Part shown: positions 44,960 through 56,739 of the stretch, piece by piece
How positions within the stretch are numbered: position 1 is the first letter of the stretch
Layout: each line of letters opens with the position of its first letter
DNA from: Limnoperna fortunei
Taxonomy: Eukaryota > Mollusca > Bivalvia > Mytilida > Modiolidae
DNA: 64,000 nt
Direction: 5' to 3'
Assembly (NCBI GenBank): GCA_944474755.1
Contig: OX104120.1
Location: forward strand, 40,094,067-40,158,066
The notes under the pieces: model-generated
Seen by the model: only the letters and a program-made list of their open reading frames with translations
Databases searched by the model: none
Told to the model about the DNA's origin: nothing
Translations under genes and position numbers: made by a program

Positions 44960-45195
44960 TTGATTTATTTGTTTGTTTGAATGTTGTTAGAAATTTTTCA
45001 GCTATATCATGGCTGCCAGTTTTAGTGGGGGTGGGGTGGGGGAGCCGGAGTACCCGAGAAAACCACCGACATTCGGTAAGTAAACTGATAATCCTTATTA
45101 ATTAAGATTAGAGTCGAGTACACCCTGCCAGAAGTGAGACTCGAACCCTCACTCTCAGTGTTGACAGACCACGTGCTCACGTACATATCAGTCTA
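44960..45195 (-). mobile_element. SINE, minus strand
   Basis: The reverse complement shows GGGTTCGAGTCTCAC (box B), CAGGGTGTACTCGACT, GGGTACTCCGGCTCCCCC and GCCATGATATAGCTGAAAAAT with a CAAACAAAC tail. The 5' head is incomplete. A run of GGGGTGGGG replaces the usual pyrimidine block. Confidence 0.75.
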
Positions 45196-45325
45196 CAGGA
45201 ACAGTTGAGCATGATAACAGTCCATCTTAGAAGACATTTTTTTACCTTGACCCTAGACCTATACAAATTATTTCAAATTGACAAAAGGAAATTAATCTCA
45301 CGGCAAAAAATACTATATTATTAAT

Positions 45326-45610
45326 GTGAGTAATATGTACTTCACATTTAATACTTCACAGATTCATAACTGTGAGCAACCAAATATCAAACACAACTCA
45401 AAAATTACAAATGGGATTGTGCTGAAAATTCAACCCGATCTTCATTTAATAGTAATTAACAGCTGTGAAAAGTTAAAAAAATATGTTGACGCGTTTTCAA
45501 GTTATCATGCACACCGATCAACCGACTTATATCATTTTGGTGAGAAGATGTATGACACGATGAAAAATGATATAAACAAGTTAGAAGCGATGAAAACGTA
45601 GGTAAGTTTT
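45326..45610. repeat. Repeat-derived sequence shared with 48190-48430
   Basis: GATTGTGCTGAAAATTCAA...AGCTGTGAAAAG and GCGTTTTCAAGTTATC recur at 48338-48420. GCACACCGATCAACCGACTTATATCATTTTGG recurs inverted at 48225-48262. The 91-codon frame (45326-45601) is therefore part of a mobile repeat (reverse orientation, Helentron-type family 4), not a host gene. Confidence 0.6.
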
Positions 45611-46440
45611 TCAAATTTTTTATGTTTTAAATTTACTGTAGCGAATAAAATATATTAAAACACGATTTATCATAGATTTGGCAATAGATATATTCAGTTT
45701 TTTAAGCTCTTGTTTTTATTTTTGTCCAACTTATCTTATAAAATAAACGAAAAAATGCAGATATAGTTATTAAAATGCTAAAATGGCCTTTTATGATATA
45801 ATTTTATTTCAAATCAGCCGTTTAAATGTAAAGAATATTCCTTTAGCTTTCGTTTGGTGCCAAAAATGTATCTTTAACATAATGCATTAACAATTTTAAT
45901 TTGATTTTAATTGCAGAGTCAGAGAAAGTACGATACGATATAAATCAGTTCAATGATACGACTAAAACAAGAAATATGACTTTGTATAAGCTATGAAATT
46001 CTGCTAACCAATTGAATAAGTATTCACTTTAAGAGTTCGTAACGTAATAATATATGTAAATTTTTGATTTTCTTGTCAATATGAAGCATGAAGAGGAGGA
46101 TGGGGAAAATTAATTTTGATAACTGTGCATAAAATATACAATGAACAAATTGCGACACACAATAACATATGCAGACAAGCTTTCAAACTATACTTTGTAT
46201 TTGTATGCAATTCTTATTTTATTATGTATACCAAACGAAGATAAATTGGAGACATATTGTTTTTGTCTGGTAATTTACTTCATCTTCTTTTTTCTTTTCT
46301 TCTCCTTTAAGGCTGGTATTTTCAGTCAAATTTATTTGACACTGCAAATCCCATACTAATACACGTTTAGGATATGCAAGATAGCTTTATCTAGTGTTAC
46401 ATTCCACTTTTCATTTTTAGGACGTTTATATTAGGTTTTT
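45611..46440. other. No supported gene
   Basis: AT-rich. AGACATATTGTTTTTGTCTGG at 46252 recurs at 56039 (AGACATATTGTTTTTGCCTGG), marking another dispersed repeat fragment. Confidence 0.45.
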
Positions 46441-46685
46441 GGTCAAAGAGACAAAAGAAGATCGACATATTGTTGTCTGTCCGTCCGTGCATCCATATCA
46501 AATCGTGTCCAGGATATAACGTTTTATCCTTTTAGGTAAGCTTTGTGATATTTGGCATGTGGGTAGATTATAACTAATCGATGTGTCGCATGCCCTGGGT
46601 GTTTGAATTTAATTTGAAATTTGACCCCCAAGGTCACATCATTGCCTTTTAAGTCATTGCTTCGCGAGTTATAACTTTCAAAATA
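46440..46685 (+). mobile_element. Truncated Helentron-type fragment
   Basis: TGTCTGTCCGTCCGTGCATCC is followed by TAACGTTTTATCCTTTTAGGTAAGCTTTGTGATATTTGG and CAAGGTCACATCATTGCC, the same order of microsatellite, core and AGGTCA-containing sequence as in family 2. The ends are lost. Confidence 0.5.
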
Positions 46686-46815
46686 ATTGTTTGACTGTTT
46701 GTTTGCTTGTATGAATGGTGTTTAATGCCCCTTTCAGCAATTTTTCAGCTGTATGATGGAATCCAGTTTGTATTGGGAGTGGAAGCCTGAGTACCCAGAG
46801 AAAACCCCGACCTTC
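46685..46815 (-). mobile_element. SINE 3' fragment, minus strand
   Basis: The reverse complement shows GGGTACTCAGGCTTCCACTCC, GATTCCATCATACAGCTGAAAAATTGCTGAAAG and a CAAACAAACAG tail, all diverged. Confidence 0.65.
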
Positions 46816-48190
46816 GTTAATAGTTTAAGCTTTTCATATTTGCCATGTGAGTAGAAAGTTACTAGAACAATGGGTGTCGTAGAAAACCCAAAAGAGTGTA
46901 CATTTGTGTAAGTATTCTCTTTCCAGATCCGTAGATTCTTTTCTGTGTATCATCGTGTGTCTACAGGTGTAATACGCGATGAAAATTGTGTATAATTCGG
47001 TCAATTAAGGTCAATCTCGCGGTCTGTTCGAACGAAATAATATTGTCCTTAGTAACTACATGTCTTACACATTTTCCTTTTCTGTTTTTATGTAAAAGAT
47101 AACTGTGGAATTCTCAAAATATTTGCAACCGATAATGTTAAAAATTATTAGACATAAGAAGTATCCGTGTTACAGTTAAATATGATGTATTAATTCTTGA
47201 GATTTAACTCTCATTTCTACGCTAATTAACCTTTAAATTTTTCCCTCTGCATCTTTATTATAAATTTTAGGCAGCACATTTGATAATGTTTGCCTAATTG
47301 CATACCTTATTTGTAATAAAAGTTTGACATCAATATATTGACCTACCAAGTAGATGGTTCCGTTTTATACTATTTAATTTCGACATAGTAGGAAATATTT
47401 GTAAAAAATCGTGTTCGTTATGTTGTTATTTGTTGATAGGTTCGAACTCATATGTAGAGCGTTATCGACATACAACACAGATTTCCGCTTAAGCCCTGTT
47501 CTGGGATTGTCTCTATGAGAGCATTTACTCTATGTTTAATTCCTCAATATGGTTTTTAAGATGAATTAAAAAGCTGCTCCGCTGCTTGTTACCTTTTTCC
47601 ATATCTAGTGATTTGTGTCAATAATTTATACATCATAGTCCTATTGTATTAACAATTGTAGACTTTTTGTATAATATTCAATGATATACAGACATTAGTT
47701 GTAAAAAGTTATTGAAATGCCCCATGTGGAAGTATAAAACTAATCACTTAAGAAATACGTGGCTGTTTTCAATCGTGTCAAGGAACTTTTATTCATCGTG
47801 TCATTATAAAAAGATGAGCTGATTTTTTCCGTATCATTTTTTCAGTAAATGCGTAAAGAAAAATGATTCAAACTCCTAATAAATTGCAATTTGAAGAATA
47901 ATTTTGGGGTCAGAAAAAAAGTTGGATATATGTCATTTTGAACAAAAACATTTGATACAGAAATATATTGTGCAGAAGCGTAAATTTTGCATTTATTTGT
48001 TCAAATTTGTGATGCCAGTACCTTTGGAACATATTTTCAGATAACAAATGAAAACATTAGTTAAAACGATTGAATATGTTAATGGACAAATATATGCCAA
48101 ATAATTTTTTACTACACTATATTTGGTACAGTGAGTTTTAAACGTAGCGATTTGGAAAAAGTCATCCGTACACGTATAGGTCTTAACTTG
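46816..48190. other. No recognisable feature
   Basis: AT-rich intergenic sequence. The short phrase CATCGTGTCAT recurs at 47801 and 48203, but no element boundaries were found. Confidence 0.4.
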
Positions 48191-48500
48191 TTTATATCTT
48201 TTTTCATCGTGTCATGCTTCTTCTAACCAAAATGATATAAGTCGGTTGATCGGTGTGCATGTGAAAACCGCCAATTGTTGAGCAAAAAAAAACATTAAAT
48301 TGGCCCAAGTCAAAAACAACAATTTGGATTGTGCTGAAAATTGAATTTCATTTTCATTTTATAGAATTTAATAGCTGTGCTAAGTATAAATAAAATCTGT
48401 CAATGCGTTTTCAAGTTATCACCTGGAAACCACCGAGGCACGGACCGACGGCGCGACAGACCGACGGACGGACACTTTGTGTGGCGGGGTATAAAAATAA
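48190..48500 (-). mobile_element. Helentron-type element, family 4, 5' part on the minus strand
   Basis: Read on the minus strand from 48495: ATACCCCGCCACACAAAGTG, a TCCGTCCGTCGGTCTGTC microsatellite, then GGTTTCCAGGTGATAACTTGAAAACGC, paralleling family 2 GGTTTCCGGATGATAA(T/C)TCAAAAAG. The 3' half is not identifiable. Confidence 0.6.
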
Positions 48501-48572
48501 AACCAAAAAATGCCATTACTCAAAAAAGCTCTCTTAAAATATGTTACAATAGGCGAAAACAACTGGTTGTTA

Positions 48573-48710
48573 GGTTATAATATGGAAAGTGTGGTTGCGA
48601 ATCAAGGCGGGTCGTATTTCGAGAATGACAGGCTGGTTCCACGACAGCTCCTTGTATAGATTTTAAAAAAAGTAGCCAATACAAAGGTATCAATTTAACT
48701 AATAGGAATT
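48573..48710. repeat. Dispersed repeat, relative of 41524-41690
   Basis: See 41445-41815. The shared phrases are in the same order and orientation. Confidence 0.45.
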
Positions 48711-48904
48711 TTTGTTAATAGCTAGGTTAGGATTTACACTTTGGGACTTTTTTTAATAAATAATATGAGCAGGTCAAAAACATTTTTCGAAGTGTAGATT
48801 TGCCTTTTACTGGCCCCACTCTCTAATTAAATTTAGCAATCTTTTAATGTATCCCGTCCCCATATTTAGTTTTTGTAAACTGGTTCTTGTCCTGCATATA
48901 GTTA

Positions 48905-49063
48905 TAATATATATATATAATGTGTTCATGAATAGTAAAATTTGATATTAACCCTGTATTTCTGATGTTTCAGAAATCCGCTGGATAGATATATCATATG
49001 GTTGTCACAATACATAGATGTTTGTATAGATATATATGATAACTATATATATATATATATAGT
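48905..49063. repeat. Dispersed repeat with TA microsatellite
   Basis: AACCCTGTATTTCTGATGTTTCAG...CTGGATAGATATAT matches 16295-16345 in the PLE/SINE nest. It again lies beside TA repeats (48908-48920, 49043-49062). Confidence 0.6.
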
Positions 49064-51290
49064 TTAGCAACAATTAAATCAATAAATCAGTCTTTTTGTT
49101 ATAGTTGAATAATTCTGTGATCCATGCCACGCATAGTTTGACTTGATCTGCCGTTGTCCACCATATAATGTGTGCTTATAGAACGACAACTCTGATGAAA
49201 AGATTGTACCGTAAATACGGCAGTGAATAGCGATTGGCTCTATAGTGGCAACATGACTTTTTGTGTCTTTTTTGTCTTTGTAAACTCCTCTAGTAAGAAT
49301 AAAGTTTTAACTAGCAGACTCATTGAACATCCTTGTTTTTTTTCTAAATATATTACGCACCTTTACCCCAAAAAACAGTAATTGTTTTCCAATTAAACTG
49401 TAACGGGTCGTTCGGTCTTACTGATTATAAACATATAATATTATTAAAACTGTCATATTCTAATTAGGGCACCGTCCCCAGTCTGATTTGTGGTGACATC
49501 GAATTATCTCCCTTCAAAATATTCATGAGATGCAGTCACTTGGAAAGACCGCCATTTTCGTATTGACGCGTAGTTTTTGATTGGACTTGAAACATGTACA
49601 CAGCTAATACAGTTCAACTCATGAATACACAATACTATGATATTCTAAGACACGAATGCTTCCTCCGTCGAGCAATTACAGCAGAAAATTACAGTCCATC
49701 TAAAAAAAGTAGCTATAGACATTTTTCCATCGTCAAGGAACAACTTTAGAAAATGTTGGCAGACCTTTGAAAATTTTTAAAACACTGTTCCCGATGTAGT
49801 CACAAACCGGATCTTCTGTGGGACAAAGCTAATTATATATAGATTTGTTTTAAGTTGTTTGAAGTAATTTTAACGTGGTGCAAAAAAATCGCAGCACTTA
49901 AATGTGTCCGTTGTCAAGTAATTAAGGGAGACAAGTATATAAAAGTAATGTAACGGTCAAGTGATTCACGTCCGGTAATTGATTGTGGTATGGCAGGCCG
50001 TGTAGGCTAAAAATGTTTTGTAAAAAAAATCCTATTTAGGCTATTACTGATAACTTAAAAAAAATTTGCATTCCGAAATTATATTCATATAAATATTTAG
50101 ATAAAATTTCATTGTCAGGTAACATTTTTTTTATTTTCAGATTCTTAAATTGTCCTTTACTGTTTGTTTCCTAATTGTAAATCTATTTTTTTTAGAGATG
50201 CTCTGTATGTAGGTAACCTGCAATTGTGCTATCAAGGTCTGGAGATGGTTTATACTAGAACAAGCCTAACTAGCCATGGTTGTATGGAAAGCACTTGTGC
50301 CACCTCTTCTAATCATCTTTAATACTTTACTGAGGTATTGAATGTGCTCGAGAAAGCATATTCATGAGACGGTCTTATGCAGGAAAAAGATTGTGATTTC
50401 CAAAATTAAAAATTTGAACAGTTTTGCAAAGTTCTTAATAAACTTTCTTCTTAAATATGTGTTAATTAAGTTATTTCTCCAACCTGACTTTAATGTGCCA
50501 TTGTCTTAGAGCATTGTTCATTGGCCCGGTCATTTTATGGTTCGATGAAAAACCCATATGTTTTAGAACCCCCATTTTATAAGAGTGTATTTAATTTTTG
50601 AATCAATTGACTATGTTTAAAATTCACTTCGTGTGCTTTTGTTTAAAAAATCTACTCGGAAACCCTTTTTTGCCAACTTTAAGCAAAGTTGGTCTGAATT
50701 ATCCTTATCTTATGGTGTCTAGTATAAAGTCAGATAATTTTTTGTAGCCACCAAAGAACCAAATGTCAATGACTGAAAATAGAAAATAAAATATAAAATG
50801 CAAGTAATTGTTTCATTTTTTACAATCTTGATTGATAAAATCTGAAAAAGTGCATGCACAAAATAATCTGGTCAAAATTCGTTCAAGTAGAGCATAATTG
50901 TTAGATGACTTCTAAAATGTGTTGCCGGCATTTATGACTGTGTGTGGGGTTTTTTTGGTGTATTTGGCTATAATGAATAGGGGGAAACCAATCTACAGAC
51001 AACAGTTTAAGAGCACTTACATATTGGGAAAGTTTTGATAATACCCCATAGACATATACTTGTGGAAGGAGCAGCAGATTTTGCAATGTTATTTTGGATT
51101 CTTCATTTCATTCTTATTTTTAGCATCACCCCCCACCCCACCCCACCCGCCATAACCATGCACATTCGGAATTTCAGCAATGTTAAATGTCGCGATTTAA
51201 AAAAAAACATCGCATTTAAAACATTAAAGTTGATTTGAACAATTAGTGTATGCACAAATTACATTTATATATAAATAAATTTTGCGAGAA
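49064..51290. other. No supported gene
   Basis: Long AT-rich interval. No exon with credible splice signals and protein pattern, no RNA gene and no clear repeat boundary were found. CCCCCCACCCCACCCCACCC at 51128 is a short C-rich tract. Confidence 0.4.
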
Positions 51291-51294
51291 TACT

Positions 51295-51375
51295 GACTTT
51301 TGATTGGCTGGAAAATATTTTCTATCAGAGGATGGAAAACAAATTTGATCGTCATGGAGACACACGCCATTTGAC
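51295..51375 (-). repeat. Dispersed repeat fragment, inverted relative to D2 and D3
   Basis: CTGGAAAATATTTTCTATCAGAGGATG and CGTCATGGAGAC are the inverse of D2 11866-11930 and, more diverged, D3 32275-32330. A mobile fragment therefore lies inside the duplicated segment. Confidence 0.65.
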
Positions 51376-51494
51376 GTCCTATATCACTCCACGGGAAACT
51401 TAACAGTTTTTGTGTTTATATCTTTTATCAAAAATGTCCATTTACAAAAATAAAGTTGTTGAGTTTATTCTATTGTTTGAATTTATTTATAAGT

Positions 51495-51639
51495 ATTAAC
51501 TACAAAAAATATTTTCTCCATCGAGGGATACCAAAATTTCCGTTGTGCACATTTAATATAATCCGCTACGCGGATTATACAATGTGCAAAACGGAAATTT
51601 TGTTATCCCTCGATGGAGAAAATATTTTTTGCAGTTAAT
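51495..51639. repeat. Foldback repeat, about 145 bp
   Basis: The arm ATTAACTACAAAAAATATTTTCTCCATCGAGGGATA...TTTCCG...GTGCA...ATAATCCGC is mirrored by GCGGATTAT...TGCA...CGGAAA...TATCCCTCGATGGAGAAAATATTTTTTGCAGTTAAT. The centre is TACGC. Nearly perfect, no ORF. Confidence 0.85.
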
Positions 51640-52715
51640 CCTTAAATGTTGGTTGGACGTTTATTTTCTGGTTTGTTTTACGGGGAGGGGGGGGGGGCGT
51701 TAATATTTATTAAAGAAATATACAGCAAGGAGAGCAAATCAATTACATCAAGGTGAATTGAATTTCTTTCTTTAAATTTAGATCATTTTGAAAGGTTTTG
51801 TCTTGCGAACTTGTGACTTTTTGCCACGTTTTGCACATAAGATGTAGGTCTTCTGGTGTGAATTTTTCTGCCTTGGTGTCCCCATGCACAAAAGCGTTAG
51901 ACGGCAGAGGATTCTCGGACTTAAAAATAAGTATTAGTCATACAGGGATCGCTGTTCTGTGCCATTTATGCAAACAATTATTTTATCGTACTATTTGAAG
52001 AATTTAAAAACAAAATAAAATAATACACTTTTTACCAACATATATAACATATATACACAAGAAATTGTTTATAATAAGTCTTACTTTGACGCATTTAAGA
52101 TACGTACAAGACACGTCAGATTAAAAATGTTCGCAAAAACGTTCAATGAAATGTCCGGTTGTATAGAAAAAAACTGCTAAAATATTTTCAACACAATCAT
52201 CGTGTAATAGAAACCAATTTAGATCAAAAAAGAGGGAACGATCCGTGGCTTGAAGTGGCTGATATTTTAATACATTTTGGTGATAGAGAACTAGAGCGAA
52301 TAATCGTACACTCATGACGAATGCTACTGTGTTTTGCGAAAAACGCTTATTTTTATGTGTTACTTCATTTAAAAAAAATAGATATTATTGTCATTATTTT
52401 TTACTCTATACATTTTCAAATTTAAACATGTACCGCACTAAAACGAGCCTTAAAAGTTTTGTACACGATGGCAAATCACACGCACCTTGGTCATCTGTTA
52501 CATATACGAACACACCGAAAATTATCACACATGAATAAACAACAACAGAAATAATGGTCGACTTTGAAATTTTTTTTCTCGAAAACGAAAGGTCGTCACA
52601 AGTCAAAAATTGGACATGTGAAAGATGAATATTTCAGAAATCTATGGATTTTTTTTCATCGAAATTAAAATTGGTGCATTTTTTTGCAGCACTTAAGAAT
52701 ACACCCCCTGTTTTT
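51640..52715. other. No supported gene
   Basis: AT-rich. Contains a G-run at 51682-51702. Overlapping short frames on both strands near 52120-52610 show no recognisable domain. Confidence 0.4.
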
Positions 52716-54951
52716 AGCTCACCTGGACCGAAGGTCCATGTGAGCTATTGCTATCACTTGGCGTCCGTCGTCCGTCGTCCGTCGTCTGTCGTCCGTCGTC
52801 CGTCGTCCGTCGTCCGTCGTCTGTCGTCCGTCGTCCGTCGTCCGTCGTAAACTTTTTCAAAAATCTTCTCCTCTGAAACCACTGGGCCAATTTTTTTCAA
52901 ACTTGGCCACAATCATCCTTAGGGTTCCTAGTTTCAAGTTTGTACCCAGGGTGTTGATCAACAGACAAATATGGCCGCTGTTACTAAAAATAGAACATGG
53001 GGGTCAACACAGGTTTTTGATCATTATCTAAAAAACTATAATAGCTATAGAGAAAACCGTTACTTCAAATTGATCAGCACATTAAGGTCTACAATAGTTG
53101 CTATTAGTGCGAAGTTGTGTATTGGCTTCTTGTAGGAGTTATTGCCCTTTTTTGACGATTTTTGACCAAATTTTTGGTATTTACAATATAACCTGAAAAA
53201 TATACGAGGTAGAGTGAAACTGTAAATGGCAAAAATGATCAGCAATAAAAGCCCTACAATTCACTTGATTGGTCTGAAATTGTCATATGACTCCTTATAT
53301 GAGTTATTGCCCTTAAATGGTAATTTTTTATGAAATTTTCCCTTTTTGTCCTGTAACTTTAAAACTATAACAGCTAGAGTAAAACTGTAAATAGCAAAAA
53401 TGATCAACAATACAAGCCCTACAATTCACTGTATTAGTCTGAAATTGTCAGATGACTCCTTATAGGAGTTATTGCCCTTAAATGGCAATTTTTTTATGAA
53501 ATTTTCCGTTTTTGTCCTGTAACTTGAAAACTATAGCAGCTAGATTGAAACTGTAAATTGCACAAATGATCAGCAATAAAGACCCTACAATTCACTTGAT
53601 TGGTCTGAAATTGTCAGATGACTCCTTATATGAGTTATTGCCCTTAAATGGTAATTTTTTATGAAATTTTCCGTTTTTGTCCTGTAACTTTAAAACTATA
53701 ACAGCTAGAGTAAAACTGTAAATAGCAAAAATGATCAACAATACAAGCCCTACAATTCACTGTATTAGTCTGAAATTGTCAGATGACTCCTTATAGGAGT
53801 TATTGCCCTTAAATGGCAATTTTTTATGAAATTTTCCGTTTTTGTCCTGTAACTTGAAAACTATAGCAGCTAGATTGAAACTGTAAATTGCACAAATGAT
53901 CAGCAATAAAGACCCTACAATTCACTTGATTGGTCTGAAATTGTCGGACAACTCCTTAAATAAGTTATTGCCCATAAATGACAATTTTTTATGAAATTTT
54001 CCGTTTTTGTCCTGTAACTTAAAAACTGTAACAGCTAGAGTGAAACTGTTAATAGCAAAACTGATCAGCAATACAAGCCTTACAAATTACGTTTAAGTCT
54101 GAAATTGTCAGATGACTCCTTATAGGAGTTATTGCCCTTAAATTGCAATTTTTTATGAAATTTTCCGTTTTTGTCCTGTAACTTAAAAACTGTAACAGCT
54201 AGAGTGAAACTGTTAATAGCAAAAATGATCAGCAATACAAGCCCTACAAATTACTTTTAAGTCTGAAATTGTCATATGACTCCTTATAGGAGTTATTGCC
54301 CTTAAATTGCAATTTTTTTTGAAATTTTCCGTTTTTGTCCTGTAACTTAAAAACTATAACAGCTAGAGTGAAATAATAAATTGCAAAAATGATCAGCAAA
54401 AAAAGCCCTACAATTCATTTAATTGGTCTGAAATTGTCAGATGACTCCTTATAGGGGTTATTGCCCTTAAATGACAATTTTGTTATGAAATTTTCCATTT
54501 TTGTCCTGTAACTTGAAAACTATAGTAGCTAGATTAAAACTGTAAATTGCACAAATGATCAGCAATAGAAGCCCTACAAATGAATGCTTAGTCCAAAAAT
54601 TGCAAGATGACTCTTTATAGGAGTTATTGCCCTTTCATTATGAATTTGGACATATGAACAGTTTTTTAATTATAAATTAGTCTATAACACACCTATTAGT
54701 AGAGTAAAACTGTAAATTTCTAAAGTACCCTAAAGGACAATGCCTAAAAACCATTTAATTTTCAGAAATTGTCGATGGCACCTTATAGGAGTTATTGTAT
54801 TTAACAAATTTTTTGAAGAAATGTTTAGTTTTTGCACAGTAACTTAAAAGCTATAACAACTAGACTGAAACTGTTAATTTCAAAAATTTTAATATAGTCA
54901 TTTGGATTCCAGGTGAGCGATTACAGGCTCCTGGGAGCCTCTAGTTTATGT
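52716..54951 (+). mobile_element. Helentron-type non-autonomous element with tandem repeats, family 3
   Basis: Begins with the hairpin AGCTCACCTGGACC-GAA-GGTCCATGTGAGCT (52716-52746). A CCGTCGT microsatellite (52763-52848) follows, then a core starting CTTCTCCTCTGAAACCACTG and about eleven diverged units of roughly 165 bp. The end holds the inverted subterminal CAGGTGAGCGA, a perfect 7-bp stem hairpin AGGCTCC-TG-GGAGCCT, and CTCTAGTTT. The build is the same as families 1 and 2, with unrelated end sequences. No protein. The CTAG-T terminus after a hairpin recalls Helitron ends. Confidence 0.75.
53060..54900 (+). repeat. Tandem array of about 165-bp units, partly in 330-bp dimers
   Basis: CTCCTTATA(G/T) recurs at 53291, 53456, 53622, 53787 and, as CTCCTTAAA, 53952. 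Units of two types alternate (ACTTTAAAACTATAACAGCT against ACTTGAAAACTATAGCAGCT), so 53291-53621 and 53622-53951 are near-identical dimers. Later units are more diverged. Confidence 0.9.
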
Positions 54952-56189
54952 TTTCTTATCAAAACAGAGGTATTAAATATCCGTTGTTCTTGTAACTTTG
55001 CAAAGTTGTCTTTAATTTTAAAACGAATAGATAGTAAACGAAAACTTTTGTCAGTCAATGCGCTAAATAACTTTTAATTTGCATGGCAACCGAATAAACA
55101 TGGATACATAACTTTTGTACCTCGTATAATAGAGAGCTCCGATTCTATTGTTATAGTTTCACCGGAAATCTGACTGCGTCCCCTGGTTGCATGTACACAT
55201 CTTTTATTCAACTTAGGGTGCACTTGAAACAGATAGGATAGATAAACCTAATATATATTTATTTTTTCAGAATCATTGTAGGAAATTTATGACCTTATGC
55301 ATTAATCCCATGACACGAGTGGTGGGGGGTAACTTATATATAAGGTAATACGGATGCAGTGAATGGGTCACTTTTTTACCTCTCTAAAATATATGAAAGG
55401 GCAGCTTTTTTTATTGAAATATATATCATCTAAATATATACATGCCTCAATTCTCATCTTAAGCATGTTAAGCCTATGTAAACCACGGCGATTTTACAAA
55501 AAAAAGTGTTCTATTAACATCACTTGATCATTTTGGTAGTGAATTGACTATTTTGTCAATGGGGATGTGTAGTAATAAAATATATGAATAGGTCTGATTT
55601 AATAATTCAATATATGATTAGGTCACGTTTTATATCGTCCAAAAATATATGAATAGGGTGGGTTTTTTTTCAAATCTCCGTCCGCAGACCTAGCTGTACC
55701 TAAAAGTATCCTTAGTTATCCCCCCTTCCCCCGTATCCGCTGAAGAACTATAGTGCCATATGAATATATACATCAACCACACTTGCTTAGATAAGAACAT
55801 CTTTTAATAATTGTACTATTGTACTTCTTTAATGTCTCGAATTAATAATCAGTCTTTTATTTTCCTTTTTAACAAAAAACTGTATAAATGTATCTTATCT
55901 TATCTTTACATTACAGAATAATATTTTGACATTGATTGCATTGAAAAATGAAAGTAATGTTAAGTAATGTCAAAAACGATGAAAAAATCAAAACGATACA
56001 TATTGCAACCAAAAATAACCTACCCGCATTTAAATGGGAGACATATTGTTTTTGCCTGGTTTCTTCTTATTATTCTTCTTTTTTCTTTCCGTTCAATCTT
56101 GTCCGCACATTTTCTATAAGATGGATTGTCCAATCAATATGAAACTTTAGGAACATGTTAAGGGTGACCTGAAGTTTTGAAATCCATTT
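54952..56189. other. No supported gene
   Basis: AT-rich. TTTAAATGGGAGACATATTGTTTTTGCCTGG (56029) is a dispersed fragment also at 46252. The frame at 55948-56142 runs into that repeat and is not credible. Confidence 0.4.
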
Positions 56190-56435
56190 TTTATATATTT
56201 TTAAAAGTAAAAATATTTAATTGTAACAACGAGGGCGGGATATTCATTAATATTCATGACCTCATTCGGTTAGTTAACTGAAGCTCACTTCTAATCTTAC
56301 GTAAATGATTAATACTATTCTTTCATTGGTTCCCTCAAGTTTCTTTGTTTAGATTAATATATATTTCGATGTAGATTAAGAACTGCTCATTCTTATGTGT
56401 AATGATTACACACTCATTTATGCGACAATTATAAT

Positions 56436-56739
56436 TTGCCCCGTTAGAGCTTATTGTATATTGAGAAATAAAAAAGCAGTTTCGATTACTTATAGTAAGT
56501 TTCAATCCGTTTTGAGATATTTGATTAAGAAAATTGGCCTGGATCCACAAAATTTTTCACCTCATAGTTTTAGGAGAGGTGGTGCTTCATACGCTTTTTC
56601 TGCTAACGTACCGAGTGAGTTAATACAGTTGTATAGAGATTGGAAAAGTGACGCATATAAACGCTATTTAAGAACTTCTATAAATGATAAGATTTTAGTA
56701 GCAGATAGAATAAAAAGTCATATTATAAATTCATTGTAA
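56436..56739 (+). pseudogene. Tyrosine recombinase C-terminal half
   Basis: The frame is open through A1, but homology begins near 56450. It shows SVLRYLIKKIGLDPQNFSPH and then the catalytic HSFRRGGAS box (H-x-x-R), LIQLYRDWKSD with the Trp, and AYKRYLRTS with the nucleophilic Tyr, then a stop at 56737-56739. The first catalytic Arg and the whole N-terminal part are missing because A1 is joined directly to this point. In DIRS-type elements such a recombinase integrates a circular cDNA without target duplication. The kept residues suggest recent loss. Confidence 0.75.

Noticed and set aside
45326..45601. 91-codon open frame as a host gene
   Set aside because: Its sequence recurs direct and inverted at 48190-48430, so it belongs to a mobile repeat.
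56335..56550. Minus-strand frame over A1
   Set aside because: It lies in a terminal repeat of the Ngaro-like element, antisense to the recombinase frame.
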